DNA of 64,000 bases from Streptomyces sp. NBC_00162 (GCF_024611995.1 NZ_CP102509.1:1426001-1490000), one strand, 5' to 3'. Shown: positions 1 to 9,513, counted from the first letter of the stretch. Notes: generated from the letters alone by a model not told the origin. Numbers and translations: made by a program.

Positions 1-375
1 CTTCCGGAGGAGGTGCTCACGGAGCTGGCACCCGGCACCCACGTCCTGATCATGACCCACGATCACGCCGAGGACGCCGCGCTGTGCGACGCCGCCTTGC
101 GCACCGCCGGTCTCGGCTCGATCGGATTGATCGGCTCGGCCGCCAAATGGGCGCGGTTCCGGCAGCGGCTGGCCGCCGAGGGCGGCCACGACGCCGCCAC
201 CATCGACCGGATCAAGACCCCGATCGGAATGGCCGGGATCACCGGCAAGGAACCCGCCACGATCGCGGTGAGCGTCGCGGCAGACCTGCTCCGGGCCTTC
301 GAACACGACCGCCACCGGGCAGTGCCGAGCGCGGTTGGCGCGGCGCCGTTCGCTCCAGTGGCCGGTAGCGCGTGA
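1..375 (+). CDS. XdhC family protein, C-terminal part (5' end outside window)
   Basis: The open frame enters from the left edge and stops at 373-375, so only the last 124 residues are visible. The segment LIMTHDHAEDAALCDAAL followed by GLIGSAAKWARFRQRL and a K-TPIGMAGITGKEPATIAVSVAADLL block is the Rossmann-like C-terminal domain of XdhC/CoxI proteins, which insert or sulfurate the molybdenum cofactor of xanthine-dehydrogenase-type enzymes. The family role is established; the partner hydroxylase genes would lie upstream, outside the window. The convergent SpoIIE gene ends 33 bases further on. Confidence 0.85.
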   Translation, partial: LPEEVLTELAPGTHVLIMTHDHAEDAALCDAALRTAGLGSIGLIGSAAKWARFRQRLAAEGGHDAATIDRIKTPIGMAGITGKEPATIAVSVAADLLRAFEHDRHRAVPSAVGAAPFAPVAGSA

Positions 376-408
376 GTTCACGGTCACGGCACCCTACTGG
401 CCTCCGCG

Positions 409-2840
409 TCAGCCGCTCGCGGGGCGCCAGGGGATCTCGGCCCACACCTGCTTGCCGCCGCTGAGCGGCACCGAGCCCCAGGCCGTCGTCGTCGCCTCGA
501 CGATGAGCAGCCCGCGACCGCCGGTCGACTCCCAGCTCACCGACAGCGGTTTGACGGGGCTGCGCGGCGAGGTGTCGTTCACGGCGATCCGCAGCCGGTC
601 CGTCGACAGGGTCAGATCCATGCCCACCTCGCCCTGGGTGTGTGCGATGGCGTTGGTGACCAGCTCGGACACGACCAGCAGAGCTACGTCGAGTTCGTCC
701 TCCACTCCCCAGGACCGCAGGGTGCGCGCGGCGAAGCGGCGCGCGTGCATGACCGCCTTGGGGAGCCGCCACACCGTCCAGTGGCTCCGCTTCGGCCGGT
801 CCCCCGTGCCGTCGTAGCGCAGCAACAGCACCGCCACATCGTCGTCGCGGCGGCCCACACCGAGGACCAGCTCGTCGGCCACCCCTCCGGCATCGGCCGG
901 GTCGGCCACGGCGAGCATTTCGCACACCCGCCGCATGCCCTCCTCCAGCGGCAGCCTGGCGGACTCGACCAGGCCGTCCGTCAGCAGAACGAGCAGGGTT
1001 CCGGGGAGCAGCCCCGCCTCGGTCATGGGGAACTCGGCTTCCGCGAGCACGCCCAGTGGAGGCCCGCCCTCGACCACCATCTCCTCGGTGATGCCGTCGG
1101 GGTGGCGCAGTATCGGCGGCATGTGGCCGGCCCGTACGACCCTGGCGATGCCCTCCTCCATGTCCAGGTCCACATACGCACAGGTGGCGAACAGATCGGT
1201 CTCCATGCCGACGAGCAGACGGTTGGCCCGCGCGACCACCACATCGGGCGGGTGGCCCTCCACCGCATAGGCCCTGACCGCCGTACGCATCTGGCCCATG
1301 ATGGTGGCGGCTCCCGCGCTGTGCCCCTGTACATCCCCGATGACGAACGCCACATGACCGTCGCTGAGCGGAATGACGTCATACCAGTCGCCGCCGACCT
1401 CGAGTCCCGCCGTCGCGGGCAGGTAGCGGGCGACAGCGACTCCGCCCGGCAGCTCCGGGAGCTTACGGGGCAGCAGACTGCGCTGGAGCATGGTGGCGAG
1501 TTCGTGGCGCGCGTCCAGTGCGTGGGCGCGCACCAGAGCCTGCCCCACCAGCCCCGCGGTCGCGGTCAGCAGCGACCGCTCCTCCGGTCCGAACCGGTGC
1601 TCCGCGTCCCACCCCACCAGACACACCCCGACGATCCGGCCTTCGGCGGGCAGCGGGAGCACCGCGAGTCCACCGGGCCCGACGCCCAGCAGACCGGGCT
1701 CGAGAGCCGCGCCCGGCGGCCACAGACTCATGTGCCCCCACGCAGCGCGCTCTGCAGGGTGGGCAGGTCGCTGAGCGACACGTCGGGCCATTCGGATCGC
1801 CATTCCGAGCGCCAGACCTCGGGCCAGGCATCGGGTTCGGGAGGGTCGAGGGCGGTGACGATGAGCCGTTCGGGCTCCAGTTCGCCTACCGCGACCCGGG
1901 AGGCGCCGAGCGGCTCGCGCAGGGCGGCGACCACCAGCCGGCTGACGTCTCGGATGGTCGCCGCGCCGGCCAGCGTGGCCGACAGCCGCTGGACGAGGGA
2001 GACCTCGTCGGCGCTGGGGCGCAGATAGGTGGCATCGGCCACCACGCCCAGGACGCGCTGCGGTGTGCCATCCGAGTCCACCTCCACTCGGCAACGCAGC
2101 CCCAGCCAGCGCAGCTCGCCGTTCGGGCGGCGGATACGGAACGCCAGCTGCTGTCCGGAGGCGGCCAGCCGGTCCGGTTCCACGATCGCCATCAGTGCGG
2201 GCATGTCGTCGGGGACGGCGCAGGCGAGCAGGGTCTCCACCTGCCCGTCGAACTGCTCGGGAGGCAGACCGAGCAGTTCCAGCACGAGCGCGTGGGCCTC
2301 CATGCGGCCGGTGCTCAGTTCCAGGATGAACGCGCCGCCTTGGTGGGGCACCAGGGACTGACCCAGATGTGCCTGCGGGGCCTTGCGCCCGGCGAAGCGA
2401 GCGGCGACCGATTCGAGTCCGGCCGCCACCTGATCGGCGTAGAGCTCCAGGAGGCTGCGGTCGTCGGCGCTGAACCCGTCCGCGACCTCCCCGGCGACGA
2501 TCAGGCACCCGAGCTCCTGGTCCCCGTGTCCCAGCGGCAGCGCGCCCAGCGAGATCTTGGCCGGCGAGTTGGGGTCACCGTCCCGGACCCGGGTGGGGAA
2601 GTGGTGGGGATCGTCCTCGATGAACGTGGCGAGTTCCTCGGGAGTCAGCCACAGCGGGCTGCCGGAGCGGAAGGCATTGGCGGCGGGCGAATGGCTGGCC
2701 ACGGCGAGGATCGCGGGGAGTCCGTAGAGGACGCTGCGGTTTCCGGTCAGCTCGGCCAGATGCAGTTCCCTGGCCTGGTCGGCGACCACGTAGACAGCGG
2801 CAAGCTCAGCCCCGCAGAACGCAAAGCGATGTCCGGTCAC
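409..2840 (-). pseudogene. SpoIIE-type serine/threonine phosphatase (GAF-PAS-GAF-PP2C-HATPase), split by one frame break
   Basis: A multidomain regulator. The 5' part (2840 to 1728) has a GAF-like domain, a PAS-like domain (FRIRRPNGELRWLGLRC) and the start of a second GAF. The 3' part (1731 to 409) finishes that GAF and adds a PP2C/SpoIIE phosphatase (GGDWYDVIPLSDG, IGDVQGHS, LLTDGLVE, DDVAVLLLR) and a GHKL ATPase (SELVTNAIAH, GGRGLLIVE), the architecture of Streptomyces anti-sigma/phosphatase regulators. GTG at 2840 is chosen because GGGAGGAGG lies upstream. The break sits at a C5 run (1735-1739); one more base would rejoin the frames in mid-domain. The stop and next ATG overlap as ATGA, so two coupled genes are possible but less likely, because the GAF fold is cut. 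Confidence 0.8.
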
Positions 2841-2973
2841 TGTCTGTATCGCCTCCTCCCGAGGGCATCCCGCCGACCGCCCTCCCTCCATGCTGTCGTG
2901 CCCGGGACCGTTCGGGCGAGTCGGAACGCAGGCCGAAGGAGCCGGTGCCGCCAGACGCGCTGTGTGAGGGGCC

Positions 2974-3576
2974 CTATCCGCGTACGGCGGCAACCGCCTC
3001 GTCGAAGACCTGTTCCATGTCGACCGTCCCGTTGCTGCGCACCCAGATTTCCATCGCCACGTCCGAGCAGGCCAAGGCACAGGCGACCAGGGCGCGGGCG
3101 CGCATCTCCGTCATCGGGTCCGCCTCGGGGCCCAGCCGTCTGGCGATGTCCGGCACGAGCAGGTCCATCCACTGCTGCCGTTTTTCCAGCTGGCGCCCGC
3201 GGAGGGAGGGCGATGCGTGGAGCATGCTGGTGATCTTGAGGAAGTCGTCCGGAGCGTACGGGAGGGACTCCACGAGTGCTTTCAGGGCGGCCCGGAGCGC
3301 TTCCCACGGGGACTCGTCCGCCGGCCGGGCTTCCAGCGCGGTCTGCAAAACCCTGCCGCTTTCGGCGTGGTCCCCCAGCACGATGTCTTCCTTCGTGCCG
3401 GAGTAGCGGAACAGCGAGCGCCGCGAAATACCGATCTCGCCCGCGATCTGCTCCATGGTGGTGGCCTCGAAACCGCGCTCCAGGAACAGCCTCATCGCGG
3501 TGGCGACGATCTCGGCCTGCACTGCCCGCCGGGTGCGCTCCCGCAGCCCGCCCGGCCCGCCCTTGCCCTCGCTCAT
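2974..3576 (-). CDS. TetR family transcriptional regulator
   Basis: A 200-residue protein with an N-terminal helix-turn-helix at about residues 15-60 (EIVATAMRLFLERGFEATTMEQIAGEIGISRRSLFRY), followed by an all-helical ligand domain with the TetR_C-like WEALRAALKALVE and RALVACALACSDVAMEIW segments. ATG 3576 is used; an upstream in-frame ATG at 3615 would place the start inside the probable promoter. It is divergent from a truncated SDR, the usual TetR/target arrangement, and the 108-base gap contains a candidate operator. With the SDR broken, its surviving target may be only itself. Confidence 0.87.
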   Translation of the reverse strand: MSEGKGGPGGLRERTRRAVQAEIVATAMRLFLERGFEATTMEQIAGEIGISRRSLFRYSGTKEDIVLGDHAESGRVLQTALEARPADESPWEALRAALKALVESLPYAPDDFLKITSMLHASPSLRGRQLEKRQQWMDLLVPDIARRLGPEADPMTEMRARALVACALACSDVAMEIWVRSNGTVDMEQVFDEAVAAVRG

Positions 3577-3614
3577 GGGTCCGCACCCTACCAATTTCTG
3601 CACTCGGTACCGCA

Positions 3615-3646
3615 TTGACACTGGGTGACATTTTAGGCTTACAGTG
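3615..3646 (+). promoter_or_regulatory. candidate promoter/operator between tetR and the SDR remnant
   Basis: TTGACA (3615-3620) is followed after 17 bases by CTTACA, a plausible sigma-70 type promoter reading into the SDR. CACTG (3619-3623) and CAGTG (3642-3646) form an inverted repeat across the -10 region, the position expected for a TetR operator. Inferred from pattern and context only. Confidence 0.4.
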
Positions 3647-3684
3647 CCATCACGGGCATGTTCAGCGTCTTCCCGGGAGCAGCC

Positions 3685-3897
3685 ATGAGCGCCGTCGACT
3701 ACCGCGGTCAGACCACCCTCATCACCGGTGCCAGCGCCGGCATCGGTACGGAGTTCGCCCGCCGGATCGCGGCGCGTGGATCCCACGTCGTCCTCGTCGC
3801 CCGGCGCAAGGAACGACTGGAGGAGCTGGCCGCCGAACTCACCGCGGCCCACGGCGTCGAATTGCAGGCGCCGAAGAGCAGCTCCTTCGAGGGGTAG
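3685..3897 (+). pseudogene. short-chain dehydrogenase, truncated after the first ~60 residues
   Basis: From ATG 3685 the product starts with a classical Rossmann motif ([22 protein letters not shown], TGxxxGxG) and the VVLVARR segment that follows beta-2. After HGVEL (about base 3864) similarity stops and the frame reads into sequence that is coding on the other strand, ending at 3897. The catalytic Ser-Tyr-Lys region (residues ~130-160 in a ~260-residue family) is absent, so it cannot be an active reductase. A deletion or recombination joint near 3865 is inferred. Confidence 0.75.
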
Positions 3898-4070
3898 CCG
3901 ATCAGGACGGCGGCGCCGCCGATGATGGCGGCGATCTTCGTCCCGCCGGCCGCCCACTTGATCTCCGTGATCCCCTCCCACTCACGCATCGAGTTGAGGA
4001 CCGCGCTGCACTCGGCGCGCTCCTCGTCGGACATGAGCGCCTCGGCGTCGCTGGGATCCCAGGTCCACAC
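3868..4070 (-). pseudogene. small membrane-associated protein of unknown family, 3' end lost at the SDR junction
   Basis: A GTG at 4070 is preceded by a strong ribosome site (AGGAGGAGGGG). It opens a frame starting WTWDPSDAEALMSDEERAECSAVL and continuing to [38 protein letters not shown], an acidic N-terminus followed by one hydrophobic segment. The frame then runs into the antisense of the SDR, so the native end is missing. I do not recognise the family. A 19-codon mini-frame lies just upstream (4151-4092) and may be its operon partner. Confidence 0.45.
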
Positions 4071-4091
4071 GGGGGTCGGATTCCCCTCCTC

Positions 4092-4151
4092 CTAGACACG
4101 GATCTGCTTCGCGTCGCTCTTGCCGCGTACGCCGGTGATGAACATGCTCAC
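4092..4151 (-). CDS. possible 19-residue small ORF upstream of the truncated membrane gene
   Basis: GTG 4151 (or ATG 4145) is preceded by GGGAGAGAG and gives VSMFITGVRGKSDAKQIRV, ending at a TAG whose bases begin the ribosome site of the next frame (4070). The tight stop/ribosome-site overlap suggests translational coupling. It could also be the residue of a decayed longer gene. No family recognised. Confidence 0.25.
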   Translation of the reverse strand: MSMFITGVRGKSDAKQIRV

Positions 4152-4380
4152 GATCTCTCTCCCACGGTTGGCGCTGCCGCCGCGCAGAGAGGATCTGGCC
4201 GCGGTCGCAGCCTCGGTTTCCGGCCGTCGGCGACGACAGCCTCGAGCGGCTGCATCGGCCGCTCGACAACCAGCCGACCACCGGGTTCGCGATCCCTGCG
4301 GGACATGATCGTTTCTGCGATGTGCAGGACCACCGTCCGGGCGAAACACAAGGCCCATCCGCGGCCCGTGTAGTGCGTGA

Positions 4381-4731
4381 CTTGCCCGTTCGGGTGCACC
4401 GCGTCGTCTGGATCGCGCCGTCCTGTCCGCGACCGGACGTCAGATCGCCGGGGCCCGCCCTCTCCTGCACGCCAAGACGGCGACGGCACTGGCCGGGAGG
4501 TACCTCGCCGCGCGCCGCTCGTGCGAGGCGGCTCCCCCGGGTCACGATCGGGGACCGGCTCTACTCTCCGCCCTCGACTGCGACGGGTCCTGGACCAAAT
4601 GCGCTGCCCAACTCCACCTGCACGTCAACTCATTGCGCCACCGCGTTACCCGCATCGAGCAGCTCACCGGCCGGAGCCTGGCCCGGCTCGAGACCAGACT
4701 GGACTTCCTCGCAGCCCTGAGGGCCGGCTGA
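4381..4731 (+). pseudogene. PucR/CdaR-type regulator remnant (C-terminal HTH only)
   Basis: No start codon remains, but the frame from 4381 to TGA 4729-4731 ends in a textbook PucR C-terminal helix-turn-helix: LLSALDCDGSWTKCAAQLHLHVNSLRHRVTRIEQLTG followed by RSLARLETRLDFLAALRAG. In intact PucR or CdaR-like regulators this block is the last ~60 of 400-600 residues. The 5' sequence degenerates and a stop lies at 4378-4380. It is interpreted as the tail of a deleted regulator. Confidence 0.6.
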
Positions 4732-4742
4732 CCGGCCGACCG

Positions 4743-6497
4743 CTACTCCGCTCCGGTGCCCGCCCCGGGTTTCCACGCTCGATAGGCCGCCAAGGCCGTG
4801 GGCAGGGTCAAGTAGATCCGGTCGGTGCCCACCGAGGCGGTCAGTCCGTAGGCATCCAGGCTCTGGCGCAGGTCCTGCTTGACCCGGGCCAGGGCGAAGA
4901 CGACGCCCCGGTGCTCGAGCTCCAGGCGGAGGGCGTCCACGGCATCCAGGGCGGTGATGTCGACCTCGACGTTCGCCTCCATGTTGAGGACGAACCACCG
5001 GACGCGGGTGCTCTGCTCGTCGACTGCGGCCAAGGCCCGCAGGCGGAAGTTCTCGGCGTTGGCGAAGAACAGCGGAGAGTCGTACCGGTAGACCACCAGG
5101 CCCGGCACCGTGCGCGCCGTCGGGTAGTCGTCCACGTCGTGCATGCCGGCGACCCCGGGTACGAGGCCTTCCACCGCGTCGTGCGGTCGGGCGACACGGG
5201 CGAGCAGCTCGACGACCGACAGGGCCACCGCGACGAGTACGCCGTAGAGGATGCCGAAACCGAGGACGCCCAGCAGACATCCGACGGCCAGGAGAAGCTC
5301 ACGACGGCGGAAGACGGCAAGGCGACGGAACTCGCCCACCTCGATCAGCCGTACGGCTGCGTAGACGACGATCGCTCCGAGGGCGGCCTTCGGGGTGTCG
5401 GCCAGGAGCGGGCCCAGGAAGAGCAGGACCGTCAGGACGGCAAGGGCGCCGACCAGTGAGTACACCTGGGTCCGGGCTTTCGCGGATTCGGCCAGCGCGG
5501 TGCGGCTGGCGCTGCTGCTGACCGGGAATCCGTGGAAGATGCCGGCTCCCACGTTCGCCGCGCCCAGGGCCAGCAGTTCGCGATTGGCATCCAGCGGACG
5601 CGGATCTCCGTGCCTCGCGAAGGCCCGGGCGGTCAGGATCACGTCCGAGTAGCCGACGAGGAGCACACCCAACGCCGGGAGTACCAGCTGCGGAAGGTCA
5701 CCGAGGGACGGCAGAGCGGGCACCGGCAGCCCTGAGGGCACGGCCCCGATCGTGGGGATCCCGTACCGCTCGTCCAGCCCGAACACCGCCACCGCTGCCG
5801 TGGCAAGGACCAGGGCGAGCAGCGGACGCGGCAGTACCGGCCAGCGCGTCGGCGCCGTGAAGAGCACGACGAGCAGGGTGGCGGACAAGACTGCGGTCGG
5901 CCGGTCCAGTTGTCCCAGGTGGCGGGCAAAGGAATACAGCTGGGGGAAGAAGTCCGACTCCGTCGTGCGCACCCCGGTGAGCCGGGGAAGCTGGTCGACG
6001 ATCATGATGAGCGCGACCCCGGTCAGGTAGCCGACGAGGACCGGCCGTGACAGCAGGTCCGCGAGGAAGCCGAGGCGCACCGCCCAGGCCACCAGGCACA
6101 TCAGGCCGACCACCACGGCAAGGGCTGCCGCCAGGACGGCGTACCGGCCCGGGTCGCCGACCGCGAGCGGCCCCACGGCTACGGCGGTCATCAGCGCGGT
6201 TGTCGACTCCGGCCCGACCGACAGCAGCCGCGAAGAACCGATGAGCGCGTAGACGACCATGGCCGGCAGGATTGCCCACAGCCCGGCGACCGGGGGCAGC
6301 CCGGCCACGGCTGCGTACGCCATGACCTGCGGCACCAGATAGGCGGCGACGGTCACCCCGGCCAACGCGTCCCGACCCAGCCACGACCTGCGGTAGCCCC
6401 GGAAGCCGACAGGAAGCAGGAGCGGTCGTCCACGCGTGGGCATCACGCTCTTCGCCGAGGCCCCGTCGGGCGTCCGGCCGCCGCGCCCGCCCCGCAT
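4743..6497 (-). CDS. SulP family sulfate/anion permease with C-terminal STAS domain
   Basis: About 585 residues. The N-terminal half has the SulP signature (DALAGVTVAAYLVPQVMAYA, LPPVAGLWAILPAMVVYALIGSSRLLSVGPEST) and roughly ten to twelve hydrophobic segments; FHGFPVSSSASRTALAESAKA is the conserved loop. A STAS domain follows (VPGLVVYRYDSPLFFANAENF, VRWFVLNMEANVEVDITALDAV). SulP proteins carry sulfate, bicarbonate or dicarboxylates; the substrate here cannot be read off. ATG 6497 is chosen because GGAAAG lies 5 bases upstream; 6443 and 6614 are alternatives. It is divergent from the GAF histidine kinase, placing it at the edge of the stress cluster. Confidence 0.87.
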   Translation of the reverse strand: MRGGRGGRTPDGASAKSVMPTRGRPLLLPVGFRGYRRSWLGRDALAGVTVAAYLVPQVMAYAAVAGLPPVAGLWAILPAMVVYALIGSSRLLSVGPESTTALMTAVAVGPLAVGDPGRYAVLAAALAVVVGLMCLVAWAVRLGFLADLLSRPVLVGYLTGVALIMIVDQLPRLTGVRTTESDFFPQLYSFARHLGQLDRPTAVLSATLLVVLFTAPTRWPVLPRPLLALVLATAAVAVFGLDERYGIPTIGAVPSGLPVPALPSLGDLPQLVLPALGVLLVGYSDVILTARAFARHGDPRPLDANRELLALGAANVGAGIFHGFPVSSSASRTALAESAKARTQVYSLVGALAVLTVLLFLGPLLADTPKAALGAIVVYAAVRLIEVGEFRRLAVFRRRELLLAVGCLLGVLGFGILYGVLVAVALSVVELLARVARPHDAVEGLVPGVAGMHDVDDYPTARTVPGLVVYRYDSPLFFANAENFRLRALAAVDEQSTRVRWFVLNMEANVEVDITALDAVDALRLELEHRGVVFALARVKQDLRQSLDAYGLTASVGTDRIYLTLPTALAAYRAWKPGAGTGAE

Positions 6498-6627
6498 CAG
6501 GCTTTCCGAAGACTGGCCGCGTGATCGGGTACGGCGGTCTGAAGCTTGATCGGTCCCATTACCGTCCTCCCCGTCGTCGTCGGGCGCTTCGGTCAAGTCA
6601 GTCACGGCAGGCATCCGTGCGCAACGG

Positions 6628-6641
6628 TGCCCTTCGGGCCC
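6628..6641. promoter_or_regulatory. weak DevR/OsdR-type palindrome between sulP and the first kinase
   Basis: TGCCC-TTCG-GGCCC fits the cluster's palindrome except at one outer base. It lies 61 bases before the kinase GTG, in the divergent sulP gap. Lower confidence than the perfect copies. Confidence 0.35.
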
Positions 6642-6701
6642 GGGCGTGTCGATACGCTGGCCGCGGGGCGGGCCATCGGGCGGCAGACGGAGGGAAAACG
6701 C

Positions 6702-8425
6702 GTGGGTGTGGGGGATCCGTTGACGCAGGTACCGAGGATGCGGCTGGACGAGCTGCTGCACGAGCTCCAGGTGCGCATCGACGCCGTGCGCGGCACCCGC
6801 GACCGGGTGCACAGCCTCCTGGAGGCCGTGGTGTCGGTGGGGCGGGAGCTGGATCTCGCCCAGGTCCTGCGGCGGATCGTGGAGGCGGCCGCGCTGCTCG
6901 TGGACGCCGAGTACGGGGCACTGGGAGTGATCGGCCCCGACGGCCGCACACTCGCTCAGTTCCTGACCGTCGGGCTCACCGATGAGGAGATCGCCGGGAT
7001 CGGTCCTCTGCCGGCCGGCCATGGCCTGCTGGGTGAGGTCATCCACCACCCGGAGCCCCTGCGCCTCACCGATCTCGGCGCACACTCCTCGTCCTACGGT
7101 TTTCCGGCCCATCACCCGCCCATGCGCACGTTCCTCGGCGTACCGATCCGGGTCCGCGACGAGGTGTTCGGCAACCTCTATCTGACGGACAAGCGGGGCG
7201 GAGTCGACTTCGACACCGAGGACGAGACCGTGATCTCCACGCTCTCGGTGGCGGCGGGCGTGGCGATCGACAACGCGCGGCTCTACGAGGGCTCGCAGCG
7301 CCAGCAGCGATGGCTCAAGGCCTATGCGGAGATCACCGAGAGCCTGCTGTCCGGAAGTTCGCGCCCGGCGGTGCTGGAGCTCATCGCCCGCCGGGCCCAG
7401 GAGATCACCGCGGCGCGGCTCGCGGACATCTCCATGCCGGTGGCCGGTGTCGACGGCCTGGTCGTGGAGTTCGCGGCCGGCGCGGATCGAGCCGCCCGGC
7501 AGGGCCTTGTCGTCCCCTTCGTCGGCACGCTCTCCGGAGCCGCCCACCAAGCTGGCAGGCCCGTCACGGCTGTGCTGACCACGGGAGACGAGCGCTACCC
7601 GGCCGAGGTCCAGGTCCAGCGGCGGGACGGGCTGGGGCCTGCCGTGGCGGTCCCATTGGGCACTGCGGGCGGGGAGAGCCGCGGCGTTCTGCTGCTCGCG
7701 CGCTCGGCGGGAGACCCTGCGTTCGGCGAGGGGAGCTGGAGCCGCTCGTCGCCTTCGCAGGTCAGGCGGCGCTCGCCCTGGAGCTGGCGGAGCGGCGCCG
7801 GGACGCCGAGCAGATAGCACTGTTGGAGGAGCGCGACCGAATCGCCCGCGACCTGCACGACCTGGCCATCCAGCGGCTCTTCGCCACCGGCATGACCTTG
7901 CAGAGCGCCGCCCGGCTGGTGGAGCACGAAGGGGCCGCCGAGCGGGTCGGCCGGGCGGTCGAAGACCTGGACGAGACCATCAAGATCATCCGGTCGACGA
8001 TCTTCGGGCTGCGCACGAAGGACCGCGAGGGCGGACCCAGCCTGCGAGCACGTGCCGCCCGCGCCGTCGGCGATGCGGCCACCACCCTCGGCCATCCGCC
8101 GCGCCTGAGCATGGAGGGGCTGCTCGACACCGACGTACCGCCGCAGATCGCCGACCACGTGATGGCGGTTCTGGGCGAGCTCCTCAGCAATGCCGCCCGT
8201 CACGCACAGGCCACCCGAGTGGGCGTGACCCTCAAGGCGGGGAGCGGCGAGGTCGTACTGACCGTCTCGGACAACGGCAAGGGCATACCGGCCCAGGGGC
8301 GCAGGAGCGGTCTGCTCAATCTCGACGAGCGCGCTCAGGGCGTCGGCGGGTCGTTCACCGTCGAGACCCCGGAGGAGGGGGGCAGCAGGCTCGTGTGGCG
8401 GGCTCCGCTCCCGAGCGGCAGCTGA
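6702..8425 (+). pseudogene. DevS/OsdK-like GAF-GAF histidine kinase, one frame break
   Basis: GTG 6702 follows GGAGGG at 7 bases. Domains in order: coiled start (RMRLDELLHELQVRIDAV), GAF 1 (ALLVDAEYGALGVIG, YGFPAHHPPMRTFLGVPIRVRDEVFGNLYLTDKRGG), GAF 2, HisKA_3 (RIARDLHDLAIQRLFATGM, phospho-accepting His) and HATPase (ELLSNAARHAQAT, DNGKGIP). The HPPM region matches the GAF of DevS/DosT-type oxygen sensors, where a histidine binds heme; heme binding here is inferred. The frame breaks at a G4 run (7730-7733); one extra G would restore GEGELEPLVAF. The sister kinase at 15018-16748 is intact. The likely partner is the response regulator at 9653. Confidence 0.85.
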
Positions 8426-8446
8426 GGCGCGGAGCCGCAGCCGGCT

Positions 8447-8935
8447 TCAGGCCGCCGGCGCGGGCCGCGGCGGCGCCGCCTCCAGCCGGAACCCGGTGAC
8501 GAGATCCGGGCGGATCCGCAAGGCGCTGGTCATCGGCTGTCCCACCCAGGGGCGCAGCAGGTCCGCATAGCGGTCGGCATCGTCGGCATCGGCCACCAGT
8601 CGCGCGTAGCCGGTGACGACGACGCTCCAGCCGAGGTGCGTGTCGGGATCGATGACATCCGCTTCGTAGGCCACCACCACGCCGGGCACGTCGGCGGGTG
8701 CCGCCAGAGAGGCAAGGGCCCCGCCTTCGTGGGTCCGGATGATGATGTCCTCGCCGTCGACGAGATGGTTCACCGGCCGGACGGCGGGCAGCGCGTGCTG
8801 CGTGAAGACGATGCGCCCCAGTGACACCGTCGCGAGAAGTCTCAGGGCCTCGGCCCGGTCCAGTTCCCGCATGTGCCGGGCGGCCGTCGTGCCACCCGCC
8901 CGGCCGCCGGGTCGCCGTATGCCTTCCTGATCCAT
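8447..8935 (-). CDS. pyridoxamine 5'-phosphate oxidase-like FMN-binding split-barrel protein
   Basis: 162 residues. RELDRAEALRLLATVSLGRIVFTQHALPAVRPVNHLVDG is the standard opening of small flavin- or F420-binding split-barrel proteins, continuing to WSVVVTGYARLVADADDADRY. ATG 8935 has GAAGG 8 bases upstream; the internal ATG 8872 is possible. Such proteins occur in the mycobacterial DosR regulon. A palindromic candidate DevR/OsdR site lies about 82 bases upstream (9017-9031). The cofactor cannot be decided from sequence. Confidence 0.85.
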   Translation of the reverse strand: MDQEGIRRPGGRAGGTTAARHMRELDRAEALRLLATVSLGRIVFTQHALPAVRPVNHLVDGEDIIIRTHEGGALASLAAPADVPGVVVAYEADVIDPDTHLGWSVVVTGYARLVADADDADRYADLLRPWVGQPMTSALRIRPDLVTGFRLEAAPPRPAPAA

Positions 8936-9016
8936 GATGCGTACCTTCGTCCGGCCCCGCTCGGTCCTCATGGCTTCCGATCTTCCAGCCTCCCTCTTGA
9001 TCCCCCGGTGGGACCA

Positions 9017-9031
9017 GGGCCGAACGGTCCC
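9017..9031. promoter_or_regulatory. DevR/OsdR-type palindrome upstream of the split-barrel gene
   Basis: GGGCCGAACGGTCCC is a near-perfect inverted repeat and sits inside a wider GGGACC-N10-GGTCCC pair (9010-9031). It is one of the family of similar sites in this cluster. Regulatory role inferred. Confidence 0.5.
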
Positions 9032-9063
9032 CTTCCGGCATCCGCATCCGGACAGCGCCGCGA

Positions 9064-9390
9064 TCACGAAAATACGAACTTCAGGTCGCGGTCGGCGGCG
9101 AGCACCCGCATGGACTTGGCCACGAGGGGCGGCACGTCACACAGGAGGAGCCGTGTTCCCGCCGCACGGCAGTGGCGGTTGAAACGGGTGAGGAGGTCGA
9201 TGCCCGCGCTGTCGCAGAAGGAGAGGCCGCACAGGTCCAGGATGATGTTGCGGTGGCCGGATCCGGCGAGTTCGCGGAGGTGTGGCCCTACTTGCCCGGC
9301 CGTGTAGAAGTCGAGCTCTCCGGCCAGGGCGATTATCAGACCTCGGTCGTCCCGGGCCACGGTCTTCAGGTCGATCAAGGCGGTCGTCAT
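9064..9390 (-). CDS. STAS-domain anti-sigma factor antagonist
   Basis: 108 residues, one STAS fold. GLIIALAGELDFYTAGQVGPHL is the first beta-alpha unit and NIILDLCGLSFCDSAGIDLLTRF contains the DSAG serine that anti-sigma kinases phosphorylate in SpoIIAA/RsbV-type proteins. The start has GGAGGA 6 bases upstream. Its position between two redox-stress genes and the nearby SpoIIE phosphatase suggest a partner-switching input to an alternative sigma factor; the partner is not in view. Confidence 0.88.
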   Translation of the reverse strand: MTTALIDLKTVARDDRGLIIALAGELDFYTAGQVGPHLRELAGSGHRNIILDLCGLSFCDSAGIDLLTRFNRHCRAAGTRLLLCDVPPLVAKSMRVLAADRDLKFVFS

Positions 9391-9499
9391 GGCGTCCTCC
9401 GCGCTGCGTGCGGCTCCGTGGAGTCGCGCCGTTCCCCGTGCGCCACCAGTTCATCGGGGGCCGCGTGCACCGGGGAAGGCCCGGCAGGCCCTCCGGACA

Positions 9500-9513
9500 G
9501 GGCCGAAGGTCCC
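9500..9513. promoter_or_regulatory. DevR/OsdR-type palindrome (GGGCCGAAGGTCCC)
   Basis: A 14-base inverted repeat in the divergent gap between the STAS gene and the response regulator. A degenerate half (GGGCCCGAGCGGTA) begins exactly 21 bases downstream at 9521. Confidence 0.5.

Noticed and set aside
4743..7820. Minus-strand frame of about 1025 codons spanning sulP and the antisense of the kinase
   Set aside because: Only the 3' 585 codons have SulP features; the rest is the antisense shadow of a conserved GAF kinase.
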